A stretch of 64,000 nucleotides of DNA from contig NZ_NFHG01000019.1 of NCBI RefSeq assembly GCF_002159265.1, forward strand, positions 1-64,000, in the 5' to 3' direction. Source of the DNA: Flavonifractor sp. An82. Lineage in GTDB: Bacteria > Bacillota > Clostridia > Oscillospirales > Oscillospiraceae. The notes under the pieces are model-generated. The model did not search any database. It saw only the letters and a list, made by a program, of their open reading frames with translations, and was not told the DNA's origin. Positions 25,986-33,620 of this stretch are shown here, piece by piece; the first letter of the stretch is position 1; each line of letters begins with the position of its first letter. A program made the position numbers and the translations under genes.

Positions 25986-26668
25986 AGGGCCTGGATGTAC
26001 GTCTGATGAATGTAAACACCTGGGGCGTTACATACTTCATGACCACCGATCCGAATTTCACGACCTGGAGCGATTTGGAGGGTAAGACGGTATATATCCC
26101 GCTTCAGTCCTCTCCTCCGGATGCGCTCACCCAGTATTTTATGAGTGAGGCCGGCTTGACGGTGGGTGAAAATGTCCAGGTGGTCTACGCCAGTACCGCA
26201 GAGGTAGCCGCCCTTTTGGCCTCTGGGGAGGCGGAATACGCCACTTTGATCGAGCCCCAGGTTACTTCCGCCATGGTACAGAATGAGAATGTGCGCCGGG
26301 CACTCAGCTTTGAAACCGAGTGGCAGCGATCCACCGGCACCGATACCATGATCCCCAACGCGGGCTTCGGCACCACGCAGACATTCCTGGACGAGAACCC
26401 TGAGCTGGCCGCCCAGTTCCAGGCCGCCTATGAGGAGAGCGTGCAGTGGGTGTTGGATCACCCGGCTGAGGCTGCTGCGCTGGCTGAGGAGTATCTGGGC
26501 ATGAAAGCCGCAATTGTGGAGGCAGCGATTCCCAATATGGGCTTGACTTTTAAGAGTGCCCAGGACGCCAAAGAGGAGCTGGATACCTTTTATAACCTTC
26601 TTTACAACTTTGAGCCCTCTATGATCGGTGGAAAGCTGCCCGATGAGGGGCTGTTCTATGCGGGGTAA
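25985..26668 (+). pseudogene. ABC substrate-binding protein, N-terminal third missing
   Basis: The frame reads from about 25985 (KGLDVRLMNVNTWGVTYF) through DLEGKTVYIPLQSSPPDA, LASGEAEYATLIEPQVTSAM and DENPELAAQFQAAYEESVQW to a normal end. It is an NMT1/ThiY/SsuA-like periplasmic-type binding protein of the NitT/TauT class. About 100 residues, including the lipoprotein signal, are gone, replaced by the recombinase fragment. The complete paralogue is at 30253-31305. The permease gene starts inside its 3' end, so it was the first gene of this operon, which now lacks its promoter. Confidence 0.85.
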
Positions 26669-27407
26669 GGCGGGACTGTGGTTCCGCCGTGCCTTGGGAG
26701 TGTGCCTGCTGCTGGGAGCCTGGCAGCTGGCATCTCTCTTTTTTCCGCCGCTGGTGGTGCCCCCCATTGCCCAGGTCCTTTCTACATTGGTTCGGCTGAT
26801 GACGCAGTCGGATTTCGGAGCCACCATAGGAACAACGATCCTGAGGCTGATTGCCGGGCTGGCCATCGGTGTGGGCGTTGGCGCTGTTCTGGGGCTGTTG
26901 TTTGGCCTGTGTCCCAAGATAGAGGATGTGGGAACCCCACTGATCCATGTGCTCCAGGCCATTCCGCCCGTATGCTGGGTGGTTCTGGCACTGGTGTGGT
27001 TCGGATTTAACGGAAAGCCTTGCGTCTTCATTGTGGCAACAGCCACAGTTCCAACTGTGGTGATCAACCTCAGTCACGGCGTCCGCAGCGTAGATCCACA
27101 GCTGTTGGAGATGGCGCGCCTTTACCGATTTTCCCGCTGGAAGATGCTGCGCCATGTAACCCTTCCTTCTATCCGCCCCTATTTCCGCTCAGCGCTGGAA
27201 ATCGTGATCGGAGGCGGATGGAAGCTGGCAGTTATGGGAGAGGTTCTTACTACAAACAGCGGAATCGGAGGAGCCATCACCACGGCCCGGCTCAACATCG
27301 AGCCCGATGCCATCATTGCCTGGTCGCTGCTGCTGGTATTGGGATGCTATCTCACACAAAGATTGCTGAGGATGGCTTTTTGTGGGAAAGAAGGTGTGAT
27401 ATGCTGA
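26658..27407 (+). CDS. NitT/TauT-type ABC transporter permease
   Basis: The 249-residue protein has about six membrane segments and the binding-protein-dependent permease (EAA) motif around LLEMARLYRFSRWKMLRHVT, followed by LPSIRPYFRSALEIVIGGGW. The ATG at 26658, overlapping the binding-protein stop, is preferred (GAGGGG 7 bases upstream) over an earlier GTG/TTG-type start. The ATPase gene overlaps its stop (ATGCTGA). The substrate could be a sulfonate, nitrate-like anion, or thiamine-precursor type compound; it cannot be named from sequence. Confidence 0.9.
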   Translation: MRGKAGLWFRRALGVCLLLGAWQLASLFFPPLVVPPIAQVLSTLVRLMTQSDFGATIGTTILRLIAGLAIGVGVGAVLGLLFGLCPKIEDVGTPLIHVLQAIPPVCWVVLALVWFGFNGKPCVFIVATATVPTVVINLSHGVRSVDPQLLEMARLYRFSRWKMLRHVTLPSIRPYFRSALEIVIGGGWKLAVMGEVLTTNSGIGGAITTARLNIEPDAIIAWSLLLVLGCYLTQRLLRMAFCGKEGVIC

Positions 27408-28087
27408 AACTGAGCGGGATCACCAAGTCCTATGACGGATTACCTGTCCTGTCTGACTTGTCTTTGACCCTTTCTCCGGGGGAGATCGTGGCCCTGATCG
27501 GTCCCTCCGGCTGCGGAAAGACCACGCTTCTTAACCTGATTTCAGGCCTGGCAACACCTGACACGGGTACCATCGAGGGAACCGATACTCGGCTGAGCTA
27601 TATGTTTCAAAGTCCCCGCCTTCTGCCGTGGCGAACAGTGGAAGAAAACATCCGTCTGGTTCGTGAGGATGCCGAGCCGGAGGCTGTGCGTACCCTCATT
27701 TCGGATGTGGGGCTGAAAGACTTTGAGGGGTACTATCCTACGCAGCTCTCCGGGGGCATGGCCCGTCGATGTGCGCTGGCACGGGCCTTCCATTTCGGCG
27801 GAGAGTTCTTCCTGATGGATGAGCCCTTTCAGGGGCTGGACTACGGCATTCGCATGGAGATGGTGAATATGCTTCTGGAGATCTGGAAGATCAAAAAGCC
27901 GGGCGTTCTGTTTGTCACCCACGAAATTGATGAGGCATTGACCGTGGCCACCCGGATTGCTGTCCTGACACCCAGGCCAACCACCATTCAAACATGGATC
28001 ACCCTGCCTGGCCAGGAAGGCCGGGATGCCTCGGCGCCGGAACTGACGGAGATCCGGCGGGAAATTATTGGTCGCATCACAGCCTGA
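27401..28087 (+). CDS. NitT/TauT-type ABC transporter ATP-binding protein
   Basis: The 228-residue ATPase shows Walker A IGPSGCGKTTLLN, Q-loop YMFQSPRLLPWRTVEEN, signature LSGGMARRCALAR, Walker B FFLMDEPFQGLD and switch VTHEIDEAL. This is the SsuB/TauB/NrtD class. The start ATG overlaps the permease stop by seven bases. With the upstream permease and the truncated binding protein it forms one importer operon, probably silent or driven by read-through because its 5' part is gone. Confidence 0.92.
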   Translation: MLKLSGITKSYDGLPVLSDLSLTLSPGEIVALIGPSGCGKTTLLNLISGLATPDTGTIEGTDTRLSYMFQSPRLLPWRTVEENIRLVREDAEPEAVRTLISDVGLKDFEGYYPTQLSGGMARRCALARAFHFGGEFFLMDEPFQGLDYGIRMEMVNMLLEIWKIKKPGVLFVTHEIDEALTVATRIAVLTPRPTTIQTWITLPGQEGRDASAPELTEIRREIIGRITA

Positions 28088-28164
28088 TCGTTGTTGCTGT
28101 GGCAATGGAATGATTCCGTTTCCTGGGGTATCATATGGATAAACGACCCATGGAGGTATGAGCA

Positions 28165-28494
28165 ATGGACTTTTTACGCAACCTGCCCACACAGCAGCCC
28201 CAGCAGCTCACCCAGCTGATTCAGATTCAACCTGGCCGCGTGGTCAGTATGGCCATGAGCCGGCAGGAACACTGCCAAATGACTCTTTTGGCCTTTGGCG
28301 ACGGGGAGAGTATCAGTGAGGAATGCTATTTTGGCGATACCCTCTACTACATTCTGGAGGGGGCGCTTGATGTCTCTGCGGGGGAGGACAGCTACTGTCT
28401 TCAAACGGGCGATTGCCTGGCTGTTCCCGCCCATACGCCCCACGCAGTAGTTGCTCCGGATGGCTGCAAGCTGCTGCAGATCACGCTTTCATAA
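28165..28494 (+). CDS. Cupin-domain protein 1
   Basis: A 109-residue single-domain cupin. The conserved strands GDTLYYILEGALDVSAG and GDCLAVPAHTPHAVVA carry a histidine pair at the end of motif 2, but motif 1 has few histidines (ECYFGDTLYYI), so metal binding may be partial. GGAGG is 8 bases before the ATG. It sits 21 bases before a second cupin of similar length, with which it seems to be co-transcribed. The ligand or substrate is unknown. Confidence 0.85.
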   Translation: MDFLRNLPTQQPQQLTQLIQIQPGRVVSMAMSRQEHCQMTLLAFGDGESISEECYFGDTLYYILEGALDVSAGEDSYCLQTGDCLAVPAHTPHAVVAPDGCKLLQITLS

Positions 28495-28514
28495 TGATTT
28501 AGGAGGAATAACTC

Positions 28515-28859
28515 ATGGAAACCCTGATTAAGAATGTCCCTCATGCGCAGCCCTTTGCCTTGAAGGGGCAAGTGGAATATGAAGCGGGTAAGGTTGTCAG
28601 CCTGACCCTGGCCCAACAGCCCGGTGCGGGGATCACCCTGTTTGCCTTTGATGCGGGTGAGGCCATCAGCACCCACGCTGCTCCCGGAGACGCTATGGCG
28701 ACCATTTTGGAAGGGACGGCACAGATTACCATTGACGGTGTTCCCCACACCCTGAACGCAGGAGAAGCCATTATCATGCCCGCCGGCATCCCTCACGCGG
28801 TACAGGCGGTGACAGCGTTCAAGATGTACCTGGTGGTCGTGAAGACCCCGTCCTGCTGA
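28515..28859 (+). CDS. Cupin-domain protein 2
   Basis: A 114-residue cupin with ISTHAAPGDAMATILEGTAQ as motif 1 and GEAIIMPAGIPHAVQAVTAF as motif 2. This resembles small cupins that sense or bind ligands in anaerobes. AGGAGG is 8 bases before the ATG. It is distinct in sequence from the first cupin but has the same layout, which suggests an old duplication. A strong bidirectional terminator follows directly. Confidence 0.88.
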   Translation: METLIKNVPHAQPFALKGQVEYEAGKVVSLTLAQQPGAGITLFAFDAGEAISTHAAPGDAMATILEGTAQITIDGVPHTLNAGEAIIMPAGIPHAVQAVTAFKMYLVVVKTPSC

Positions 28860-28868
28860 CAGAAAAAG

Positions 28869-28910
28869 AACGGGCTCCATAGAAGTCAAAACGCTTCTAT
28901 GGAGCCCGTT
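28869..28910. terminator. Bidirectional terminator between convergent operons
   Basis: The 17-bp arms 28869-28885 (AACGGGCTCCATAGAAG) and 28894-28910 (CTTCTATGGAGCCCGTT) pair perfectly, with an A-run on the left and T-run on the right. It serves both the cupin genes and the minus-strand ABC operon. Confidence 0.95.
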
Positions 28911-28912
28911 TT

Positions 28913-29494
28913 TTATTCCAATCCAGTCAGCAATTCGGTCACACCCAGCGCATCCAGCTCTGTGGGATCATGGGTGACAAGGAGCACGGTTTTTCCCATG
29001 CATCGGCGTTGAGTATCCTCTATCACCAGCTGTTTGGTCTCCCGGTCCAAACCCTTGAAAGGCTCATCCAGGATCAGAAGGTCATAGTCAGCCAGCAGAC
29101 CACGGAGAATCGCCACTCTGCGCCGCTGTCCTCCGGAAAGCTCCCGGGTGGGCTGACCGATGCAGTCGGCAAGTCCCACCGCCTCCAAAGCATTTCTGGC
29201 TTCTGCGCGGCTCAGGGACGGTGTTACCAAGCGGAGGTTGGAAACGCCGTCCAGTTGGTCACACAGACGATCTTCCTGGAATACTGCGCTGAGGCGGAGA
29301 CCATCCAGACCGTCGATCCGGCCACTGTCCGCCTGCTCCAGTCCCATGAGGATGCGCAGCAGGGTGGTTTTTCCTGCTCCGGAAGGGGCCATCAGCCCGG
29401 TGATGCGGCCGGCTGCCAATGTGCCGGAGACATCCCGCAGCACCGATTTTTCCCCAAAAGACTTGCATAACGCATGCATCACAATATCCTGCAT
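28913..29494 (-). CDS. NitT/TauT-type ABC transporter ATP-binding protein (second set)
   Basis: The 193-residue ATPase has Walker A MAPSGAGKTTLLR, signature LSGGQRRRVAIL, Walker B LLILDEPFKGLD and switch VTHDPTELDALG. It is shorter than the set-1 ATPase because the regulatory C-terminal region is missing. The stop codon overlaps the T-run of the terminator. It lies 3 bases from the permease stop, at the end of a three-gene operon (binding protein, permease, ATPase). Confidence 0.9.
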   Translation of the reverse strand: MQDIVMHALCKSFGEKSVLRDVSGTLAAGRITGLMAPSGAGKTTLLRILMGLEQADSGRIDGLDGLRLSAVFQEDRLCDQLDGVSNLRLVTPSLSRAEARNALEAVGLADCIGQPTRELSGGQRRRVAILRGLLADYDLLILDEPFKGLDRETKQLVIEDTQRRCMGKTVLLVTHDPTELDALGVTELLTGLE

Positions 29495-29497
29495 GGC

Positions 29498-30247
29498 TCA
29501 CATCCTCTCCAAGTGGTGCGCAGCCTGTCTCAGCACTACCAAAAAGAACCGCTCAAATAACAGGCTTACCAGTACGATGACCAGTGTCCAGGCAAACAGG
29601 TCCGGCGTATCCAGATAGACCTTGGCCTGCTGGAGCCGCTCACCGATGGAGCCTGTGGGCATACCGATGACCTCGGCAGCGATTCCCGACTTCCAGCATA
29701 GGCCCAAAGCGGAGGCGCAGGCCGCCTGAAAATAGGGCAGCACCTGGGGCAGATACACATAACGGATCCGCCGGAGCGTGGGAATCCGGAACAACTGTGC
29801 CATCTCCAGCATCTGACTGTCCATGGCACGGATCCCGCCCAGAACCCCGGAATACAGCACCGGCAGAACCATCAGAAACGAGATCAGGATGGACAGATTG
29901 CGGGAAGAAAACAGAATCAGGGACAGAATGATAAACGAGGCCACAGGGATGGACTTGATGGCCAGCAGAAGGGGGGCCAGCAGCTCCTCCACCAGGCGCA
30001 GCCTGGCAGAGAGCGCTGCAAGAACGGTACCCACTGCGGCCCCTAAGAGAAAGCCACCGGTAATCCGCAGCATGGAAAATCCCACGGCCTTCCAGAACTC
30101 CGCCTGAAGGGCCAGCTCCCCCAACCGGGCCAGAACCTGTATGGGCGAGACCAGTAAGATTTGCTGATCCAGCGCCATGGCCCCTATCTGCCAGACCAGA
30201 AGCCATACAAACACCGCCCAGGGCCGTAGTATTCCGGCGCGTCTCAT
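29498..30247 (-). CDS. NitT/TauT-type ABC transporter permease (second set)
   Basis: The 249-residue inner-membrane protein has about six hydrophobic segments and the EAA-type motif QMLEMAQLFRIPTLRRIRYV, then YLPQVLPYFQAACASALGLC. It matches the length and layout of the set-1 permease, so the two operons are paralogues in opposite orientation. It starts 5 bases after the binding-protein stop, consistent with one transcript. Confidence 0.9.
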   Translation of the reverse strand: MRRAGILRPWAVFVWLLVWQIGAMALDQQILLVSPIQVLARLGELALQAEFWKAVGFSMLRITGGFLLGAAVGTVLAALSARLRLVEELLAPLLLAIKSIPVASFIILSLILFSSRNLSILISFLMVLPVLYSGVLGGIRAMDSQMLEMAQLFRIPTLRRIRYVYLPQVLPYFQAACASALGLCWKSGIAAEVIGMPTGSIGERLQQAKVYLDTPDLFAWTLVIVLVSLLFERFFLVVLRQAAHHLERM

Positions 30248-30252
30248 CTTCC

Positions 30253-31305
30253 TCAGCGGCTGTAGTAGAAGTCGTCAGCGGGCAGAGCGCCGCCCACAGA
30301 TTTGGCGTTCTGGTCGAAGAGAACGGTCAGATAGCCGGACAGCTTGTCCTTCATCTCGGCACCCTCTACAAAGACGATATTGCAGGCGGGAATGGCTTTC
30401 TGGGCAACCTCCGCGGTGACGATGTCATAGGAACCGACCAGCTGTGCGGCATCCGCGACATTGGAGTTGACAAACTCCACGGAAGAGGCATAGTGACCCA
30501 GGAAGGAGGAGACAGCCTCGGGATGCTCCTGGACAAACTCTGTCCGGGCCACTACCACTCCGGTGACCAGAGTAGAGGGTGTTTCGCTGTCCGCCTGCAG
30601 CTTGTCCCATTCCTCCGTCAGATCCAGGGCCACCCGGATGCTGTCGCTTTTGCTCTGGGCGGTGGTAACAAAGGGCTGGGGCAGCATGGCGATGGCATTC
30701 TCCTGAGCGGTCAGCGCAGCCAGGCATTCTGCCTGTTCGCTTTTCCACTCGATGGTCACATCACTGGTGGGATCGATGCCGTTCTGGGCCAGCACATAGT
30801 TCAGAGCATATTCAGGCGTGCCGCCTTTCCCGCTGGCATAGATGGTTTTGCCACGCAGATCCTCCATGGACTGAACGGTATCCCCACTCTCCACAATGTA
30901 CAGCACACCCAGCGTATTGATCGCCAGAACCTGTACGCCGCCCTCTGTGTTGTTATAGAGGACGGAAGCCAGATTGGCCGGAACTGCGGCAATGTCTGTG
31001 GTACCCTGGGAAAGGGCCGCAGAGACCTCATCTGTCATGGCTGTGATGGTAAAGTCGTAGTTGTTGTCGGTTATGGAGCCGTTATCCGTCTCACTCATGA
31101 ACTGCACCATTCCCATGGCGGTAGGACCCTTGAGGGCCATCACCTTCACATCCACGGCTTCCGTCGTGACCGATTGACTGCTGGTGGGAGTTTCTGAATC
31201 AGAGGGTGTCTGAGAGGCGGTGGGTTCCTGGGATGTGGAGGAGCAGCCAGCAAGAAGCGCCGCAGACAGAGACAGAGAACAAATGAGAGACAAGAACTTT
31301 TTCAT
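30253..31305 (-). CDS. ABC transporter substrate-binding lipoprotein (second set)
   Basis: The 350-residue protein starts with a lipoprotein signal ending LSAALLAGCSS (lipid-bearing Cys about residue 21), then a Ser/Thr-rich linker. The body has VDVKVMALKGPTAMGMVQFM, MEDLRGKTIYASGKGGTPEY and AMLPQPFVTTAQ, the pattern of NMT1/SsuA-like ligand-binding proteins. It should capture the substrate outside the membrane for the permease/ATPase downstream. GAAAGGAAT precedes the ATG. The Crp-type regulator lies just upstream in the same direction. Confidence 0.92.
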   Translation of the reverse strand: MKKFLSLICSLSLSAALLAGCSSTSQEPTASQTPSDSETPTSSQSVTTEAVDVKVMALKGPTAMGMVQFMSETDNGSITDNNYDFTITAMTDEVSAALSQGTTDIAAVPANLASVLYNNTEGGVQVLAINTLGVLYIVESGDTVQSMEDLRGKTIYASGKGGTPEYALNYVLAQNGIDPTSDVTIEWKSEQAECLAALTAQENAIAMLPQPFVTTAQSKSDSIRVALDLTEEWDKLQADSETPSTLVTGVVVARTEFVQEHPEAVSSFLGHYASSVEFVNSNVADAAQLVGSYDIVTAEVAQKAIPACNIVFVEGAEMKDKLSGYLTVLFDQNAKSVGGALPADDFYYSR

Positions 31306-31328
31306 GATCGTATTCCTTTCTGGGTGGT

Positions 31329-32003
31329 CTATTTGGTGTTGGATGGATGATAGAGCAGATCTTCCAGCTGGCCCGGATCAATTACATGGAACAGATTCCC
31401 GTGGGACTCGATAGCTCCCATGGTCTGCAGCACTGCCAGCTCCCGGAACAGGGCGGCACGACTGACGCCCAAATGGCGGGCAAGATCCTCCCGTGAGCCA
31501 CGAAAAATTACCTCGCCGCCTTCCTTGCTATGGGCAAGGAGAAAGGCGATGACACGCCCCCGGCAGGACTGCATGGTGAGTAGCTCGATCCGCTTCAAGA
31601 GAAATTGGATTTTCTCACTGCAAACCGCAGCAAAGCGAAGGGCAAGTGTGCCATTTGCAGCCATGGCTTCCTGCAGTACGGCTTTGGGAATATAGAGGAT
31701 TTCCGTTTCCACGCTGCATCTGAGCACAGTCTCCAGTTCGCACTGGGTCAGGAGATTGCAGATACCAAAGCATTCTCCAGCCGACAGCTCGTTGAGCAGG
31801 ATATCCTTTCCGTCCAATGCTACGGAATAGACCTCGATCCTGCCTCTTGTGATCAGACCGATGGATGGGATTCCCCGGGGAATGTCGCTGACAATCTGTC
31901 CGCTCCGGAAAATCTGAGTGGACACCTTTGTCCCAGGCAGTGTAACATCTGCCAAAAAAGCAGAAAGTGCCAGCTTGTGAGATAGCTCAGTTTGTTCCAA
32001 CAC
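31329..32003 (-). CDS. Crp/FNR-family transcription regulator
   Basis: The 224-residue protein has an N-terminal cyclic-nucleotide-binding-like barrel (GLITRGRIEVYSVALDGKDI, LNELSAGECFGICNLLTQCE) and a C-terminal winged helix with GSREDLARHLGVSRAALFRE. It lacks the four-cysteine FNR cluster, so the signal is unknown; Cys residues at CFGIC might bind a metal. GTG 32003 is the only plausible start near AGGTGAGG. It lies upstream of the ABC operon in the same direction and probably controls it. A GGTTAGC-type operator overlaps its transcription start. Confidence 0.88.
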   Translation of the reverse strand: MLEQTELSHKLALSAFLADVTLPGTKVSTQIFRSGQIVSDIPRGIPSIGLITRGRIEVYSVALDGKDILLNELSAGECFGICNLLTQCELETVLRCSVETEILYIPKAVLQEAMAANGTLALRFAAVCSEKIQFLLKRIELLTMQSCRGRVIAFLLAHSKEGGEVIFRGSREDLARHLGVSRAALFRELAVLQTMGAIESHGNLFHVIDPGQLEDLLYHPSNTK

Positions 32004-32020
32004 CTCACCTCATTTCAATG

Positions 32021-32075
32021 GGTTAGCTTTCGCTAACCGTATAATATTGTACATGCCGAATATCGCTTTCGTCAA
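32021..32075 (-). promoter_or_regulatory. Promoter and GGTTAGC operator of the Crp-type gene
   Basis: On the minus strand TTGACG (32075-32070), an 18-base spacer and TACAAT (32051-32046) form the promoter. The perfect inverted repeat GGTTAGC-TTTC-GCTAACC at 32021-32038 begins 7 bases after the -10 box, the position of a repressor site. Confidence 0.85.
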
Positions 32076-32131
32076 GAAAAAAAGCTGCGTTCTCAGTCTC
32101 ACTTGATACTGACAAGTGGCACAGTCAGGTG

Positions 32132-32147
32132 GTAAGCTGATGCTAAC
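32132..32147 (+). promoter_or_regulatory. GTTAGC-type operator before the GTPase triad
   Basis: GTAAGC-TGAT-GCTAAC is one mismatch from the inverted repeat seen elsewhere. It lies 25 bases before the GTPase start. The promoter is less clear than for the other sites. Confidence 0.65.
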
Positions 32148-32172
32148 TGCATGACTGGAGAGGAGCACACGC

Positions 32173-32889
32173 ATGCCAAATCACATTTTCTTATTCTCTG
32201 GAGCTTCTGCAGTAGGGAAGACCTCTGTTTTGCGATCTCTTCTTCCGCTGCTCAAGCAGAGCGGGGCAACCCCCTGCGTTTGCAAGATCGACTGCCTGCA
32301 AAGCGGAGATGCCGCAGTCTTTGAGGAACTGGGTTTACCCTGTGTCACTGGCCTGAGCGGGGATATTTGCCCGGATCACTTCCTTGTGTCCAATTTGCCT
32401 GAGCTGTGGAATTGGGCGGACGGACAGCGCTGCGATACATTAGTGATTGAGACAGCGGGCCTGTGTCATCGCTGTTCCCCTGCCACCATCCACATGGTGG
32501 CGGGATGCGTCCTGGACTGTACTGCCAGCTGCAAGGCGCCGGGACAGCTTGGCCCCATGCTCACGCAGGCGGACTTTGTGGTGCTGACCAAAACTGATAT
32601 GGTTTCCCAGGCTGAGCTGGAGATCATTTCCTGGCAAATTGGGGAACTAAACCCAAAGGCAGCGTTGTTCCCGGTAGATGGTTTAGCCGGATATGGCATC
32701 GACCGCCTGGCACAGTGGCTGCTGGAGCAGCCCGACAACTGCGGCTCCGGGGAGGATGTGCTTCGGCATACCATGCCAAGCGGGGTATGCTCCTATTGTG
32801 TGGGAGAACGCCGGGTAGGCGGAGCGTTCCAGCAGGGCGTTGTGGGTAAGATTGACTTTGGAAAGGAGGCGCCGGTATGGAGTGCCTGA
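32173..32889 (+). CDS. G3E-type P-loop GTPase (HypB/UreG/CobW-like)
   Basis: The 238-residue protein starts FLFSGASAVGKTSVLRSLLP (Walker A) and has LVIETAGLCHRCSP (switch region with a CHRC pair), ADFVVLTKTDMVSQAELEII (TKTD, G4) and a C-terminal VCSYC. This matches metallochaperone GTPases such as HypB and UreG that use GTP to deliver nickel or other metals. The CHRC and CSYC cysteines could bind the metal. It overlaps the next gene by 13 bases, so the three-gene set is translationally coupled. Its client enzyme is unknown. Confidence 0.82.
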   Translation: MPNHIFLFSGASAVGKTSVLRSLLPLLKQSGATPCVCKIDCLQSGDAAVFEELGLPCVTGLSGDICPDHFLVSNLPELWNWADGQRCDTLVIETAGLCHRCSPATIHMVAGCVLDCTASCKAPGQLGPMLTQADFVVLTKTDMVSQAELEIISWQIGELNPKAALFPVDGLAGYGIDRLAQWLLEQPDNCGSGEDVLRHTMPSGVCSYCVGERRVGGAFQQGVVGKIDFGKEAPVWSA

Positions 32890-33620
32890 CCATTTTGCCG
32901 GGGCATGACAAGGGCGGAAGGGTGGAATCCTTTTTGCCCATTCATCTCAAACGTGGTCAGCTGTACACCATTGTGGGGAACACTGGGTCAGGGAAGTCCC
33001 GGCTGATCAAAGATGTGGAGCAGCTGGCCCAGGGAGACTCGGTTACCGGACGCACCATTTTGCTGGATGGAGCGCCCGTATCCCGCTGTCATCGGCAGAG
33101 GATGTCGGGTCAGCTGGTAGCCCATCTTGGACAGAACATGCGCTTTGTTCTGGACACCACGGTGGAAGACTTTTTACGCCTGCACGCCCGCTGCCGCAGC
33201 CGGGAGATCACCCCGGAAGAAATTCTGAAATTGGTGAACGAGATCACGCCGGAACCCGTAACATTGGGTCAAAGCCTCAACCAGCTCAGCGGCGGGCAGT
33301 CACGGGCCCTGATGATCGGGGATATCGCCCTCGTTTGTGACAGCCCCATCGTACTGATTGACGAGATTGAAAACGCCGGGATCGACAAGCAGCGGGCGCT
33401 GCATTTGCTTCGCCGTCAGGACAAGCTGGTTCTGGTGGTCACCCATGACCCCCATACAGCGTTGATGTCGGAGCGGCGGATCGTACTTGGCGGCGGCGCA
33501 ATTACCGCGGTGGTGGGACGTTCTCCGGCTGAAGCGGCCCTCTATCAGCAATTAGAAGCCGAATACCAAACCCAGCGTCGCTATCAGACGTTGTTACGGA
33601 AGGGAGAACTCCTGGCATGA
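32877..33620 (+). CDS. Stand-alone ABC ATPase of the GTPase triad
   Basis: The 247-residue protein has Walker A IVGNTGSGKSRLIK, signature LSGGQSRALMIGD, Walker B PIVLIDEIENAGID and switch VVTHDPHTAL. The Walker B acid is followed by IEN rather than the common PTS, and no permease gene is nearby. AAAGGAGG precedes ATG 32877. Its overlap with the genes on both sides indicates a complex with the GTPase and the binding-protein-like partner, perhaps for cytosolic energy-driven delivery of a metal or cofactor. This is inference. Confidence 0.82.
   Translation: MECLTILPGHDKGGRVESFLPIHLKRGQLYTIVGNTGSGKSRLIKDVEQLAQGDSVTGRTILLDGAPVSRCHRQRMSGQLVAHLGQNMRFVLDTTVEDFLRLHARCRSREITPEEILKLVNEITPEPVTLGQSLNQLSGGQSRALMIGDIALVCDSPIVLIDEIENAGIDKQRALHLLRRQDKLVLVVTHDPHTALMSERRIVLGGGAITAVVGRSPAEAALYQQLEAEYQTQRRYQTLLRKGELLA

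Noticed and set aside
14240-26000. A complete active ICE in this window.
   Set aside because: No relaxase, coupling ATPase, VirB4-like protein or intact integrase is present; all recombinases are fragments.
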